Shown: positions 21,805 to 31,457 of the stretch, one piece after another
How positions within the stretch are numbered: the stretch's first letter is position 1
How the letters are laid out: the number at the start of each line of letters is the position of its first letter
The notes under the pieces: generated by a model
What the model saw: the letters and a program-made list of their open reading frames with translations, nothing else
What the model was told of the DNA's origin: nothing
Database searches by the model: none
Virus record (IMG/VR): IMGVR_UViG_3300024999_000175
Location: 1-45,155 of that record
Strand: one strand, 5' to 3'
Origin: a virus
DNA length: 45,155 bases
Made by a program: the position numbers and the translations under genes

Positions 21805-23835
21805 TTAAATAACTTTAATAACAATACTCTCTATCTCTATATCATTTTTATTTTTTAATTTATTGTGATATGCAGTTACTCGAACATATTGCTTAATATC
21901 TGTTGTTATAATTGTAAAATTATCTCCAGTATCTATAAGAGAACTAAACGTATCTGTTACTACTACCTTAGTAGTCGCATCATATGATAATATTTTTTCG
22001 TAATAACTTGCATTTACTCCAGTAGTAAATTTTAAATAACTTCCCGCATAATAATCATCAATATTACTTAAGTGATTTAAACCACTTGCAGAAATAGTAA
22101 ATGTATTATATGGGTAGGAACCAATTCCTACAGTTACAGTACCATCTACTGTCGTGTTCAACCTTTCATTCTGCTGTACTCTTCTGGGAAGTGTGTATAT
22201 GACTCCATCATCACTAGATTCTATATATAGATATTCCTCTATAGCAGGATCCAACTTTCTAGTAAACCACCCAAAAGTGTATAGAGAATTAGTCAAATTT
22301 ATCCCTAATTCAACTGGTTGTATATTAATTAATGGTGTGACATACTTTGTTTGATACGCTATATGTTCTACCCTAAATATATCTCCTGGCATTATTGTAT
22401 ATGGGAATGAGTCAGTTGTGAACTGTTTTTCTCCACCCAAGTAGCTCAGTACTCTCTTGCTTATTCCGGCGTTATTTCCTGTTAAAAATAGGATATCTTT
22501 ATTCTTATAATAATTGTACTTAGTAGTGATATTATCCCCAGTAAAAACATAGTCACCACTAACTACAGTGGTTACTGTACTGTTAAAATTATCTGAAAGT
22601 CTACTATATTCTAATAAGCTATCAACTACTGGTACTAAAGTGTTAGTCTCATAATTGACCTCCAGATTAGTCTTATCCCCCATCCACTTATCCCATGAAG
22701 ATTCTCCTAAGACAATAGGTTGATAGGTTGTTATATAGTCTACATGAAGTGGCATAAACTTACGTAACAATGTTTCAAATGATGTTTTATCAGTATCATC
22801 TAAGTATGGCCCGTGCACTGTTACTCTAGCCCCAAATGTATATGATAATGTGCTGTGTGGTGATGTATTAAAATTGGTAGATGTATCTGTATTAAATAAT
22901 TGTACTACTGCACCTACAGGTATTTCATAGTCAATAGATTCAATAGTAAATGTTGCATTACCACCACTAGTACTATAGTTTATAACAGAAAACATCTCAC
23001 CATACAATGATTGATTAAACACAACCCCAGTTGGAACAGATACAAATGCTATATAATCACCAGTGTGATCCACATCCAACCCAGATGAAGATGTAGTAAA
23101 AGTATAATATCTCTCTGGCCCAATCGGTACCGCAGTAACAGTTAATGACTGCGCTGATTGTGCGTAACCTAACCTATTTCTCCCGTACCTCCACCCAGTT
23201 TGTGCTAACGATTCAATTTGTGGGGTAATCCTATAAAATGCTCTTACAATATTATATAATCCCTCTGTGGTTCCTGTGTTTCTAAATCCAGAAATTAAAT
23301 CCATAATACTTTTTCTGTATCGTATATAAGAAGTATTTGTATTTTTTTCAAAACCAAAGTTTATACCAAAGTTATTATAAAGTTTTATATCTCTAACTGT
23401 CTCTATCCCAAAATCAGAAACTTGATCTTTTACCTCTATCTCAGCTCTAGCATGCCCTTCTTTTGTAACACTATGCACCAAACTGTACACATTTGTATTT
23501 AGATTAGTATCCCAATAACCATTATTAAGTGTAGTAAGATAATTCTGTGTGCTTACTGCTGGGTAGGTTACAGTCTCAGTGCCAAGTATAGGTTGCCATG
23601 TAAAAGTGGCGGACGCAACATTAGAATAACCAGAATCTCCTCCCGTATTAAATGCTTTTACTCTAAAATAAATAGGTTCCCCATCTATTATACCGGTAGC
23701 GGTATATGTATTTACACTGGGGGCTACTGTGTCTATTTGCACCCATGATACACCATCAGAGCTCTTCTCAATTTTAAATCCATCCTCATCGAGAGAATTA
23801 TCTTGCCATACTAGTATAACACTGTGAGTCGCCAT
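21805..23835 (-). CDS. Tail/baseplate protein with FnIII domain and repeated beta modules
   Basis: A 676-residue structural protein. The ATG at 23835 (AGGGGG upstream) is preferred over GTG 23850. Residues 1-80 are a fibronectin type III domain (SVILVWQDNSLDEDGFKIEK ... YFRVKAF), closely related to the one at the C-terminus of the protein encoded at 24922. Residues 120-200 have SIMDLISGFRNTGTTEGLYN, a helical segment like that of tail proteins connecting baseplate to fibre. The second half has two copies of the window's TGxNxG...GDxF module (ILFLTGNNAGISKRV; LKFTTGVNASYYEKI). It probably links fibres to the baseplate. It lies between two further baseplate-periphery genes. Confidence 0.75.
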   Translation of the reverse strand: MATHSVILVWQDNSLDEDGFKIEKSSDGVSWVQIDTVAPSVNTYTATGIIDGEPIYFRVKAFNTGGDSGYSNVASATFTWQPILGTETVTYPAVSTQNYLTTLNNGYWDTNLNTNVYSLVHSVTKEGHARAEIEVKDQVSDFGIETVRDIKLYNNFGINFGFEKNTNTSYIRYRKSIMDLISGFRNTGTTEGLYNIVRAFYRITPQIESLAQTGWRYGRNRLGYAQSAQSLTVTAVPIGPERYYTFTTSSSGLDVDHTGDYIAFVSVPTGVVFNQSLYGEMFSVINYSTSGGNATFTIESIDYEIPVGAVVQLFNTDTSTNFNTSPHSTLSYTFGARVTVHGPYLDDTDKTSFETLLRKFMPLHVDYITTYQPIVLGESSWDKWMGDKTNLEVNYETNTLVPVVDSLLEYSRLSDNFNSTVTTVVSGDYVFTGDNITTKYNYYKNKDILFLTGNNAGISKRVLSYLGGEKQFTTDSFPYTIMPGDIFRVEHIAYQTKYVTPLINIQPVELGINLTNSLYTFGWFTRKLDPAIEEYLYIESSDDGVIYTLPRRVQQNERLNTTVDGTVTVGIGSYPYNTFTISASGLNHLSNIDDYYAGSYLKFTTGVNASYYEKILSYDATTKVVVTDTFSSLIDTGDNFTIITTDIKQYVRVTAYHNKLKNKNDIEIESIVIKVI

Positions 23836-23865
23836 ATCCCCCTGCTGCACTACGTTTAGTAGTAG

Positions 23866-24873
23866 TTAAATTCCGTTAGTAAGTATCATTTTAAACAAGT
23901 AATTCTCAATATCACTAACCAAAGGCAAACTGAATGTGTTTACCGAAAAGACATCTCCTATTTCTATGATATTAGGAAAATAATCCGTGGTGAATTCTCT
24001 TGTATTCATATCAAAATTTCTTACTGTCCTTGACAAGCCTTTGTTAACCCCAGTAATAAATGTTATTACTGACCCTATATAAAATACAGGATCAGTAATA
24101 TTTAGCAATGTAGAATTTTCGTCTCTAAAAGAATTGTAATAATAGTTACTCTCTAGTAAAGTTCCCGTTGGGAGCGCAGACACCATATAAGTTAAATGTG
24201 CACTAACATCAAAGGTCTCACCTTTATTCTTGCTAATATATAGTTTAGGATAGTATGCATTTGTTAATACGAAATTTTCTCCGGGGAGTAGTGTTAACCC
24301 ACCAGATACAGTAAAGGTTTTTGTGCTGCTATCATAGTTAGTAAGAGTATGCTCACTATCTGTATAAGTTATAGTACTACCGACATACATCAAAGAGTCA
24401 TCAATTAACCCCATGCTCTCCACCAAACCAAACCTGTCTCCGGTAGCAATAGGGAACTCTAATTTATCAGTAGTAAATGTTCTACTACTTCCTGCGTAAT
24501 CTTTTATTTTCTTTGGTGGAGACCCAAAATTCATACCAGTAAAAAATATAATATTACTATTATTGTATATGTCGTCTATACTACTTACTCCAGCAGAAGC
24601 CGCTACAGTAAACGTATCATACGGATATGTACTATCACCCACATCTACTATAGTAGATAGGTGTATGTCATTACCATCCACAGCTAAAGCTTTGAATGGT
24701 ATACTTCTACTAATAGGATCCCAATATAATAATATTCTTTCCTTATCTGCTAGTACTTGAAAGTTGGTTACTTTATCATTAATAGATTTAAATATCCGGA
24801 TTCTACTTATAGCAATAGATTCTCCTAAGCTATACGTACCACTTCCATATACACCTGATCCATAAGTAGACAT
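23866..24873 (-). CDS. Tail periphery protein built of repeated beta modules
   Basis: A 335-residue protein of unknown family. After a short glycine/tyrosine start (MSTYGSGVYGSGTYSLGES) and a strand-rich part, it has three copies of a module of about 70 residues: IIFFTGMNFGSPPKKI ... FTTD ... GDRFGLV; a shorter one around TITYTDSEHTLTNYD ... GENFVL; and VITFITGVNKGLSRTV ... FTTDYFP ... GDVFSV. The same module is in the proteins encoded at 21805, 39810 and others. It is likely a structural component of the tail tip. An AAAGGAA site precedes the ATG. Confidence 0.62.
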   Translation of the reverse strand: MSTYGSGVYGSGTYSLGESIAISRIRIFKSINDKVTNFQVLADKERILLYWDPISRSIPFKALAVDGNDIHLSTIVDVGDSTYPYDTFTVAASAGVSSIDDIYNNSNIIFFTGMNFGSPPKKIKDYAGSSRTFTTDKLEFPIATGDRFGLVESMGLIDDSLMYVGSTITYTDSEHTLTNYDSSTKTFTVSGGLTLLPGENFVLTNAYYPKLYISKNKGETFDVSAHLTYMVSALPTGTLLESNYYYNSFRDENSTLLNITDPVFYIGSVITFITGVNKGLSRTVRNFDMNTREFTTDYFPNIIEIGDVFSVNTFSLPLVSDIENYLFKMILTNGI

Positions 24874-24921
24874 TTAATATATTCCTTTAATAGTTACTAG
24901 ATATATCATATTAACCTTAAT

Positions 24922-26271
24922 TTAGCTTCCCCGGATGAGTTTTAAGCCAGTCGGGCTGACGATCCAGCTACACTGTATATAAACTATGTTGCTATAGCTG
25001 CTATTATCCTCCCCCTGGTAGGCTCTTACCCTAAACCACCGTTCTTGCCCACTGCCAACCCCAGTGATGACATAAGAAGTTGTACCTGGCCCTACAGTGG
25101 CTATCTGAGTAAAATCAATACCATTAATACTTTGCTCTATCCTAGAACCATCCTCTCCTATATTGTTATCCTGCCAAGTAAGAACAATTGTATTAGGACC
25201 AGAAGCTGTCTCACTATCCACCCATCTTGCTATATAAGTTCTCGTCTCCCCATTAACGATATTAAATTTTCCGCCAATTAGTAATTTACCGTCTGTCTGT
25301 GTAAGCAGTACGCTCCCTGGCCAATTTAAATCTGGATTAAAATCAGGGTCTAAAATACCATCGGGGGTGATTCTAGCAATATAGTTTCTTCGTGTTGTTC
25401 CTATTGAATTAAAACTACCAACAAATATAACTTTACCACTGAGCTGAACTACAGCATCATATACAGCTGTTGGCCACGCATACCCAAAAAGGGCCCCCAC
25501 ACCAACATTATTAAATTCTGTGTCTAAGTTACCATTTGAGTGTACTCTAGTAACACATTGCTGTGCAGTATTATCCACTTGTGTAAAAGTACCACCTAGT
25601 ATAAATCTATTATTTGGGTATGCTTCAATAGTATAAACATACCCATTAATCGATGTTACAGCAAAAGAATTATCTAACCCACCATTAGAAGTAAGTCTAG
25701 CTATGTAGTGCTTAGTAGTACCATTTACTGTGTTAAATTTTCCTCCGATTAGTAACTTCCCGTCCGACTGTATATACATAGCATGCACAGATCTATCTGC
25801 GTCCGCAGTGAAAGACGTGTCTAAACTACCTGTTGAGGTTAGTCTTGCTATATGATTTTTTACTACACCGTTAACTGTGGTAAATTCTCCGCCAATTAAT
25901 ATTTTATTGTCTGGTTGAACTATTATTGAGTGCACATACCCATTAGTATAACCAGTAAATGTATTATCCGTTGCACCTGTAGAGGTAAGCCTGGCAAGAT
26001 AATACCTAGTTACTCCATTAACGGTCGTGAACCTCCCCCCTACCAGAATTCTACCATCTGACTGTATCACTATAGAATTAACTCCGTAAGAAAGCAACGC
26101 AGAAAAAGAAGTATCTAATGACCCATCTGAATTTAACCTTGCTATACACACTTTAGAAACAGAATTTACAACAGTAAACTCACCGGCTATTAATATTTTA
26201 CCATCTGTTTGTACTGCTATTGCCTGAGTGTAACTGTTTACATCTGGTATAAAGGTTGCATCTAAACTCAT
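24922..26271 (-). CDS. Delta-60 repeat beta-propeller tail protein with C-terminal FnIII
   Basis: A 449-residue protein. Residues 1-350 contain seven Delta-60 repeats, each with a core like IQSDGKLLIGGKFNTVNG followed by IARLTSTGSLDTSFT, which should fold as a seven-bladed propeller. Residues 355-435 are a fibronectin type III domain (TIVLTWQDNNIGEDGSRIEQ ... WFRVRAY). Such domains in tail proteins usually bind surface polysaccharides or proteins. The next gene upstream encodes another seven-repeat propeller, apparently a duplication followed by divergence. GGGGAATAA precedes the ATG. A receptor-binding or decoration role is likely but inferred. Confidence 0.82.
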   Translation of the reverse strand: MSLDATFIPDVNSYTQAIAVQTDGKILIAGEFTVVNSVSKVCIARLNSDGSLDTSFSALLSYGVNSIVIQSDGRILVGGRFTTVNGVTRYYLARLTSTGATDNTFTGYTNGYVHSIIVQPDNKILIGGEFTTVNGVVKNHIARLTSTGSLDTSFTADADRSVHAMYIQSDGKLLIGGKFNTVNGTTKHYIARLTSNGGLDNSFAVTSINGYVYTIEAYPNNRFILGGTFTQVDNTAQQCVTRVHSNGNLDTEFNNVGVGALFGYAWPTAVYDAVVQLSGKVIFVGSFNSIGTTRRNYIARITPDGILDPDFNPDLNWPGSVLLTQTDGKLLIGGKFNIVNGETRTYIARWVDSETASGPNTIVLTWQDNNIGEDGSRIEQSINGIDFTQIATVGPGTTSYVITGVGSGQERWFRVRAYQGEDNSSYSNIVYIQCSWIVSPTGLKLIRGS

Positions 26272-26284
26272 TTATTCCCCTATT

Positions 26285-27349
26285 TTAAACAGCGTAAATC
26301 CCGCATTGTGCGACTAAATTAGTTGGCGCAATTAGGTTAATTGTCTCTGTCCATCTTGCTATATAATTACGTAATACACTGTTAATTACAGTAAAATTTC
26401 CACCTATAAGGATATCATTATTTGATTGAACACCTATAGAGTATACTTGATTATTAGCGTTTGGATTGAAAGATGTATCTAATGTACCATTTGAATGTAT
26501 CCTAGCAATATAGTTACGTGGTACAGTATTAACTGACTGTATTAACCCACCCATTAAAATTTTTTCATCCACTTGCTTAGTTATAACTAATATATCACCT
26601 GAAACATTTGGGTTAAATGACATGTCTAATGTCCCCATAGAAGTAAGTTTAGCCATATTATTTCTGCTCTCATTACCCACAGAAGCAAAATTACCCCCTA
26701 CTATCATATCACCGTTTGGTTCTACGATTATTGAATAAACTGTGCCTAATATGTTAGGATCAAATGTCATATCCAAACTTCCGTCTGGATATACCCTGGC
26801 CATGCCATTTCTTGTTATTCCATTTACGGTACTGAATGAACCCCCTATTAGTATATTTCCATCCGATTGTGTAATAGTATTTCTTACCCAAGAATTTATA
26901 GAAACATTGAAGGACGTGTCTACTGTGCCATCTATATTTAACTTAACTACTCTACTTTGCGGATTACCATTAACAGTGGTGAAAGCCCCACCAACAAATA
27001 ATGCCCCATCACTTTGTAGGTTTAAGGATAATATATAATCATTCATGGTAGGAATAGAAAAAGTACTATCAGAAGTGCCATTGTAATTTAATTTTTGTAT
27101 GCTAGCATTAGCAATACGTACAATAATTTTGTTGTCTGGCTGGATGACTATTCCCGAAGTAAAATCCGGCAATGTAGCCGTGAATCCAGTATCAACTGTA
27201 CCATCTAAATTTAAACGAGCTAGGCCATTCTTAGTGTGCCCACCTATGGTAGAAAAACCTCCACAAACTAAAATCTTCCCATCACTTTGTGTTGCTATTC
27301 CTAGTATGGCTGCACTGGCACTGGGGTCGAATGTTAGATCTAAGGGCAT
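26285..27349 (-). CDS. Delta-60 repeat beta-propeller tail protein
   Basis: A 354-residue paralogue of the propeller encoded at 24922. It has seven repeats, with cores such as TQSDGKILVCGGFSTIGG, LQSDGALFVGGAFTTVNG, TQSDGNILIGGSFSTVNG and VQSNNDILIGGNFTVINS. One blade is degenerate (IIVRIANAS). It ends soon after the last blade (APTNLVAQCGIYAV) without the FnIII domain of its neighbour. Delta-60 repeats are better known from large bacterial secreted proteins, so a bacterial source is plausible. The gene lies in the fibre region between fibre and baseplate genes and is probably part of the virion. Confidence 0.82.
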   Translation of the reverse strand: MPLDLTFDPSASAAILGIATQSDGKILVCGGFSTIGGHTKNGLARLNLDGTVDTGFTATLPDFTSGIVIQPDNKIIVRIANASIQKLNYNGTSDSTFSIPTMNDYILSLNLQSDGALFVGGAFTTVNGNPQSRVVKLNIDGTVDTSFNVSINSWVRNTITQSDGNILIGGSFSTVNGITRNGMARVYPDGSLDMTFDPNILGTVYSIIVEPNGDMIVGGNFASVGNESRNNMAKLTSMGTLDMSFNPNVSGDILVITKQVDEKILMGGLIQSVNTVPRNYIARIHSNGTLDTSFNPNANNQVYSIGVQSNNDILIGGNFTVINSVLRNYIARWTETINLIAPTNLVAQCGIYAV

Positions 27350-27388
27350 TATTTATCCTATTTTTAATAAAGTGGAAAATACTTAATA

Positions 27389-27823
27389 CTAATTCATCTC
27401 AGACTTAGTCTTCTTCTTAAGTTTTGCCCCATCCCATTTGTAAGCAATCTTCTTAATCTGTTTTCCATCTGGCAGAGTTACGTCTACTATAAAGTCTGCG
27501 GGGATATCGGAGGCCCGAACCTCCACAGACATGCTCTCCATCCCGTCTGGTCCTTTAGCCTTGATTGACTGAATCCCCTCAAGTTCTACGGCCTCAACAA
27601 AACCTTGATTAAGTCCCATCACTTCCCCCGTTATGGGATGAACCATAAGGATATTCCGAGGGACAAAAAACTCTGCATCTCCTTCTGTCCCGTCAGGGTT
27701 TAATGTAACCTTGATAGTCTTGTTTGCCACGCTATAATATTTGTAAGGATGTTTATCTATGATGCTTCCTGCTTCGTCAATCTTTAACTTTCCTGCTTGT
27801 GAATCAATCCATTTATGTGCCAT
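27389..27823 (-). CDS. Small structural-region protein of unknown function
   Basis: A 144-residue protein. It starts MAHKWIDSQAGKLKIDEAGS, has a strand-rich centre (TIKVTLNPDGTEGDAEFFVP), and ends in a lysine-rich tail KLKKKTKSEMN. Its DNA is visibly richer in G+C than the flanking genes and its codons are less AT-biased, hinting at different ancestry. AAAGGAGAG precedes the ATG. Being in the fibre cluster it may be a virion or assembly protein, but no family is recognised. Confidence 0.62.
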   Translation of the reverse strand: MAHKWIDSQAGKLKIDEAGSIIDKHPYKYYSVANKTIKVTLNPDGTEGDAEFFVPRNILMVHPITGEVMGLNQGFVEAVELEGIQSIKAKGPDGMESMSVEVRASDIPADFIVDVTLPDGKQIKKIAYKWDGAKLKKKTKSEMN

Positions 27824-27834
27824 TGAGCTCTCCT

Positions 27835-28956
27835 TTAAGATTCTGTGAGTTTGTAGACTTTATATTCTATAGTTTTACTCGCCCCATAGCCGTTGATAAT
27901 GTCAATTATCGTTCCTACATCTGCCCGCCTTGTTAGAGTAAAATGCACAGAAGCATTAACAGTTTCTGTTTCTGTGACTCTAGCACCATACGTTATGATG
28001 TCAGACGTAGGGGAACTACTTAAATATGCAGAATAATGATAGAACTCATGCGCCGCCCCACTACTACCGCTAATAGTTATCCCATATGCTGTATCTGCAT
28101 TAACTGTCTGGCTCCCACTCGCCACCGCAGTCCCCATCCTCGCCAGAGGCACGACTGTACTCCCTAACGTCCCTCCTGATATAGTTGACCCATTCTGGGT
28201 TCCTGTATGGTTGCCTCTTGCAAGTAAATCCGAGGCATGGTAACTGTCCACTGTATCGGCATTAGTTATAGATATAGAATGCCCGTGTAAGCTATCTGCA
28301 ATGCTACCACTTCCGGCAGTTAATGTTGTAAGGTTAGCTTGTGTAACTGTCCCTGATATAGCTATCTTACTGCTTAATTGTCCTTGTATACCAGATGTAA
28401 CCCCAGAAGAATAATTTATTTCTGCAGTGGTAGCTGTTACACCATCCAAAATGTTTAACTCTGCAGCTGTTGCAGTCACATCAGTAGCTCCGGCGGATAC
28501 AGCGTGTGTATGTGTGGTACTCGCCTTACCACTTAATTGTCCTTGTATACCAGATGTAACCCCAGAAGAATAATTTATTTCTGCAGTGGTGGCTATTACA
28601 CCATCCAAAATGTTTAATTCTGCGGCTGTTGCAGTCACATCAATAGCTCCAGCAGATACAGCATGTGTATGTGTAGTACTTGACTTACCACTTAGTTGTC
28701 CTTGTATACCAGATGTAACCCCAGATAGATAACTTAATTCGGCTGCTAAAACAGTCCCAACATTGGTGTTAGCTGGGAGGTTGGCTGCTGTAGCGCTATT
28801 TAGGTTAATAGTGCCTGTAAAAGATATTCCATTTAATGCAGATGTTTTAAGTTTACCGCCATTGGCACCGGCTGATTCGTGTGCAATAGACATAAAATCG
28901 TTAAGCTCTTGTCCCCATGTGTTATTACTTCCTCCTACTGCAGGTAAATCTGCCAT
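27835..28956 (-). CDS. Tail fibre protein with 53-residue shaft repeats
   Basis: A 373-residue fibre protein. The ATG at 28956 (GGGGGAT upstream) is chosen over TTG 28968. The start DLPAVGGSNNTWGQELNDFM is the typical N-terminus of phage fibre proteins that begin with a capsid/baseplate anchor. Residues 75-200 hold repeats of 53 residues with the core SGVTSGIQGQLSGK ... HTHAVSAG ... VTATAAELNILDGV, familiar from many fibre shafts. The C-terminus (about 275-373) is a beta-rich head domain (GSSGAAHEFYHYSAYLSSS; VHFTLTRRADVGTI). It is probably a side or accessory fibre. Confidence 0.85.
   Translation of the reverse strand: MADLPAVGGSNNTWGQELNDFMSIAHESAGANGGKLKTSALNGISFTGTINLNSATAANLPANTNVGTVLAAELSYLSGVTSGIQGQLSGKSSTTHTHAVSAGAIDVTATAAELNILDGVIATTAEINYSSGVTSGIQGQLSGKASTTHTHAVSAGATDVTATAAELNILDGVTATTAEINYSSGVTSGIQGQLSSKIAISGTVTQANLTTLTAGSGSIADSLHGHSISITNADTVDSYHASDLLARGNHTGTQNGSTISGGTLGSTVVPLARMGTAVASGSQTVNADTAYGITISGSSGAAHEFYHYSAYLSSSPTSDIITYGARVTETETVNASVHFTLTRRADVGTIIDIINGYGASKTIEYKVYKLTES
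28381..28734. repeat. 159-bp tandem repeats in the fibre gene
   Basis: The sequence tccttgtataccagatgtaa begins at 28381, 28540 and 28699, giving an exact period of 159 bases (53 codons). The units between are nearly identical at DNA level. They encode the fibre shaft repeats and are a likely hotspot for gain or loss of units. Confidence 0.85.
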
Positions 28957-28969
28957 GCCATCCCCCAAA

Positions 28970-30670
28970 TTAATTAATAGTTAAAGTTTTTAAAATCGCA
29001 TACTCTCTATTAGAGAGTGTTATTATGTCAACAGCAGAAAAATCATCTATAGTCTCATCCCAATGTTCAAAAAAAGTACTACTTGATAAAGTGTCTACGG
29101 ACACGTAGTCTACTTCTGTTATAACATAATCAGTACCTATTCCAGTCTGTGCGGTAACAATAATATCTGATGTCTGTATATCATCTCCAAATTTTAAGTT
29201 ATTTATGTACTGTGACACCGCCCCCTCTACTTTTGTTTTAGCAGCTACGAAATCATAGCCACTAAATACTTTAATAGATAGGGTTAGTGCCAACTTTCCA
29301 CGTAGTCCATTTTTAACTAATGTATTAGCCCCTACAACATTATATTGTGATTGTTCTACAAAATCCTGTAATACTGCAATGTCTGGATTATAATTATAAT
29401 TTATACTTACTGAATCTCCTATATTTGGTCTTGGGTCTAACGTAAATGGGTCTCCTGCATTAATTGCGTTAGTGAAGGGGGTAGTTGTAAAAGTCACAAT
29501 ATTAGATGTAGTATTATAGCTATAAGTTAAAACAGTCTGCGTCTCCCCCGGATTGTTGCTCCCAAGAGTCATAGTTACTCGTGTGTTTACATATGCATCA
29601 GCAGAAGTTACACTAATTTCCCCACCAGATACAGCATAGGTAAATGTGTCACCTCCTATAGAGCCTATTAAAGTTACCCCAGCCCATGAAGGAACCCAAT
29701 CTATTCTAGCTACTGTGGAATCTGATATAGTCGAGTTTGCATAAGCCGATTGTGCTTGCTTATTAAATTGATAAGAAACATTTTCTAACATACTCCATGT
29801 ACCATATGCTATTACACTATTAATATCTAGTACTGGCTGGTTGATTAACTCTGTAAAATTAGCCCCCCCATATGTATTGGTTTGCGTGTACGTTACAGGG
29901 GCTGAAACCGTGAGCGCATATATATCAACCCCGGACCTTACTGATTCCGTATCAAAAGGCCCAACAGCATATACGTCTTTAACTACTTCGTTATCTAGTA
30001 TTAACTTTTTATAACCATCTTGTGTTCCTACAGAAGACACTACTAAGGATAGAGCACACCTTTGTTGCAAATCGACATCTGTCTCCTCATCAGTTCCACC
30101 ACTTATAGCATCATTATTTGTAATACCTTCTATTTGTGGAATATTCGTCTGGAGAGTGGTAACAGTTCCCATATCTACGTTACCCACCTTACCCGGAATG
30201 GTACATGCTATGGGGATAGCTGTAGACTCATATCGTCCGGTAGTAGAATTAAAATATGCAGATTTATTGCTGAATAATAGAGAAATGTCTCCTATAGTTC
30301 TGAAAGTGACGTTCGGAAGTCCTACAGTATTCTTAGTGCTAAGTACAGTACCCTCTGGTATAATTATATCAGTTGTCCAAGTTGTGGTGTAAAATATAAC
30401 ATATCCTAAACTTACTGTGGCTGGTTTTCTTACTAGACTATAGTTCCTAGATACTGTATCCAAACTGCTGCCAAATGTAGTAAAAACACTTTGTAGATTT
30501 TCCACCTCTTGTATAGATTCAAAGATTCTAGCAGAGGTCTGTGCATTACCTCCAAAAATCAGATCATAAATGTCAGTCCCAGTTTGCACATCTATCTGAG
30601 GATTTTTAGCTTTAATGAAAGATTTTATGTAGTTAAGTATATCACTAGTAGTTAGTATGTTAGTTGCCAT
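28970..30670 (-). CDS. Baseplate J-like protein
   Basis: A 566-residue baseplate wedge protein of the gpJ family. Family features are the N-terminal ILNYIKSFIKAKNPQIDVQT and the TGTDIYDLIFGGNA segment, a central jelly-roll part with IIPEGTVLST, CTIPGKVGNVDMGTVT and NNDAISGGTDEETDVDLQQR, and the C-terminal GLRGKLALTLSIKVFSGYD. An inserted beta-rich part around residues 270-420 (DTFTYAVSGGEISVTSADAY; GDPFTLDP) looks like the module seen in other tail proteins here. This is longer than the common 300-400 residues, in line with that insertion. It follows the gp25-like gene directly, as in other contractile phages. Confidence 0.88.
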   Translation of the reverse strand: MATNILTTSDILNYIKSFIKAKNPQIDVQTGTDIYDLIFGGNAQTSARIFESIQEVENLQSVFTTFGSSLDTVSRNYSLVRKPATVSLGYVIFYTTTWTTDIIIPEGTVLSTKNTVGLPNVTFRTIGDISLLFSNKSAYFNSTTGRYESTAIPIACTIPGKVGNVDMGTVTTLQTNIPQIEGITNNDAISGGTDEETDVDLQQRCALSLVVSSVGTQDGYKKLILDNEVVKDVYAVGPFDTESVRSGVDIYALTVSAPVTYTQTNTYGGANFTELINQPVLDINSVIAYGTWSMLENVSYQFNKQAQSAYANSTISDSTVARIDWVPSWAGVTLIGSIGGDTFTYAVSGGEISVTSADAYVNTRVTMTLGSNNPGETQTVLTYSYNTTSNIVTFTTTPFTNAINAGDPFTLDPRPNIGDSVSINYNYNPDIAVLQDFVEQSQYNVVGANTLVKNGLRGKLALTLSIKVFSGYDFVAAKTKVEGAVSQYINNLKFGDDIQTSDIIVTAQTGIGTDYVITEVDYVSVDTLSSSTFFEHWDETIDDFSAVDIITLSNREYAILKTLTIN

Positions 30671-30683
30671 GGATACCTCAGTA

Positions 30684-31457
30684 TTATCTTGTTTTCAATA
30701 AGTTAATTTGTGATTGTGTCATACTTTTATTTGTGACTTTTATTTTTATGTTTAATCCCCTAGGATCCCCAAATTGTGTAAGTATAATGTCTATAATACT
30801 CCTTAATTGCTCTTCCTCATTTAACTTCACTGGGATGCTCCAATACAAAATAGCTGACTTATTTCCACTAACTAGTACAAAAGTATCATTAACTTTAGCC
30901 TGAAGAGAGTTGACGGTGCTAGCAATAATGTTCTCGTACTTATCTATATTAGTTTCTGATGTGTTCCCAAGAGTATCCCTGTACACAGTAGTTACTGCAT
31001 AATAATAAAATATGCTAGGTATTAGATTACTATCTGTATAAGTATTAGAAGAGATAATATGAGAATTTATTTTTCTCCAAGAAGAGGCGTCTGTTATATC
31101 CATTGTCCTGTATATATTTTTACCTAGTACTTTTAAAAAAGAAGTGCTAGTTTGTTGTTGTAGTTTAGCGTAGGTAGCTAGTGTCTCCCTAATCTCAGCA
31201 TTCAGAAAAATTTTATCCTTAATAGTAGCATTAATAATATTAGATCCCAAAGATTTGGCGGTCGGATAACTGCCTTTTTTTACTATAACAGCTTTTTGAA
31301 CTTGTTGCTCAAGTTTATCTAGCCCGATAAGTCGGCTTATCGCGCCCGATGAGTTAATATCTATATCATAGCCATACCCAGTCTTAATAGACTTAGAATC
31401 AAATAGTTGTGTACCATCCGGAATTAATTTACTATTATTTGTATAATATATCGCCAT
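30684..31457 (-). CDS. Probable baseplate wedge protein (gp25/GPW-like N-terminus)
   Basis: A 257-residue protein. Residues 25-100 (DIDINSSGAISRLIGLDKLEQQ; VIVKKGSYPTAKSLGSNII) are like the gp25/GpW baseplate fold, in which a substituted core K-G-S segment precedes the conserved helix. The remaining 150 residues include strands and a C-terminal helix absent from classical gp25. Position supports the call: gp25-like genes usually precede the gpJ gene. The start overlaps the previous stop (TAATG). The assignment rests on weak similarity and gene order. Confidence 0.55.
   Translation of the reverse strand: MAIYYTNNSKLIPDGTQLFDSKSIKTGYGYDIDINSSGAISRLIGLDKLEQQVQKAVIVKKGSYPTAKSLGSNIINATIKDKIFLNAEIRETLATYAKLQQQTSTSFLKVLGKNIYRTMDITDASSWRKINSHIISSNTYTDSNLIPSIFYYYAVTTVYRDTLGNTSETNIDKYENIIASTVNSLQAKVNDTFVLVSGNKSAILYWSIPVKLNEEEQLRSIIDIILTQFGDPRGLNIKIKVTNKSMTQSQINLLKTR

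Noticed and set aside
28381-28734. CRISPR-like array because of regular repeats
   Set aside because: The 159-base period is a whole number of codons within a fibre gene and encodes known shaft repeats; there are no unique spacers.
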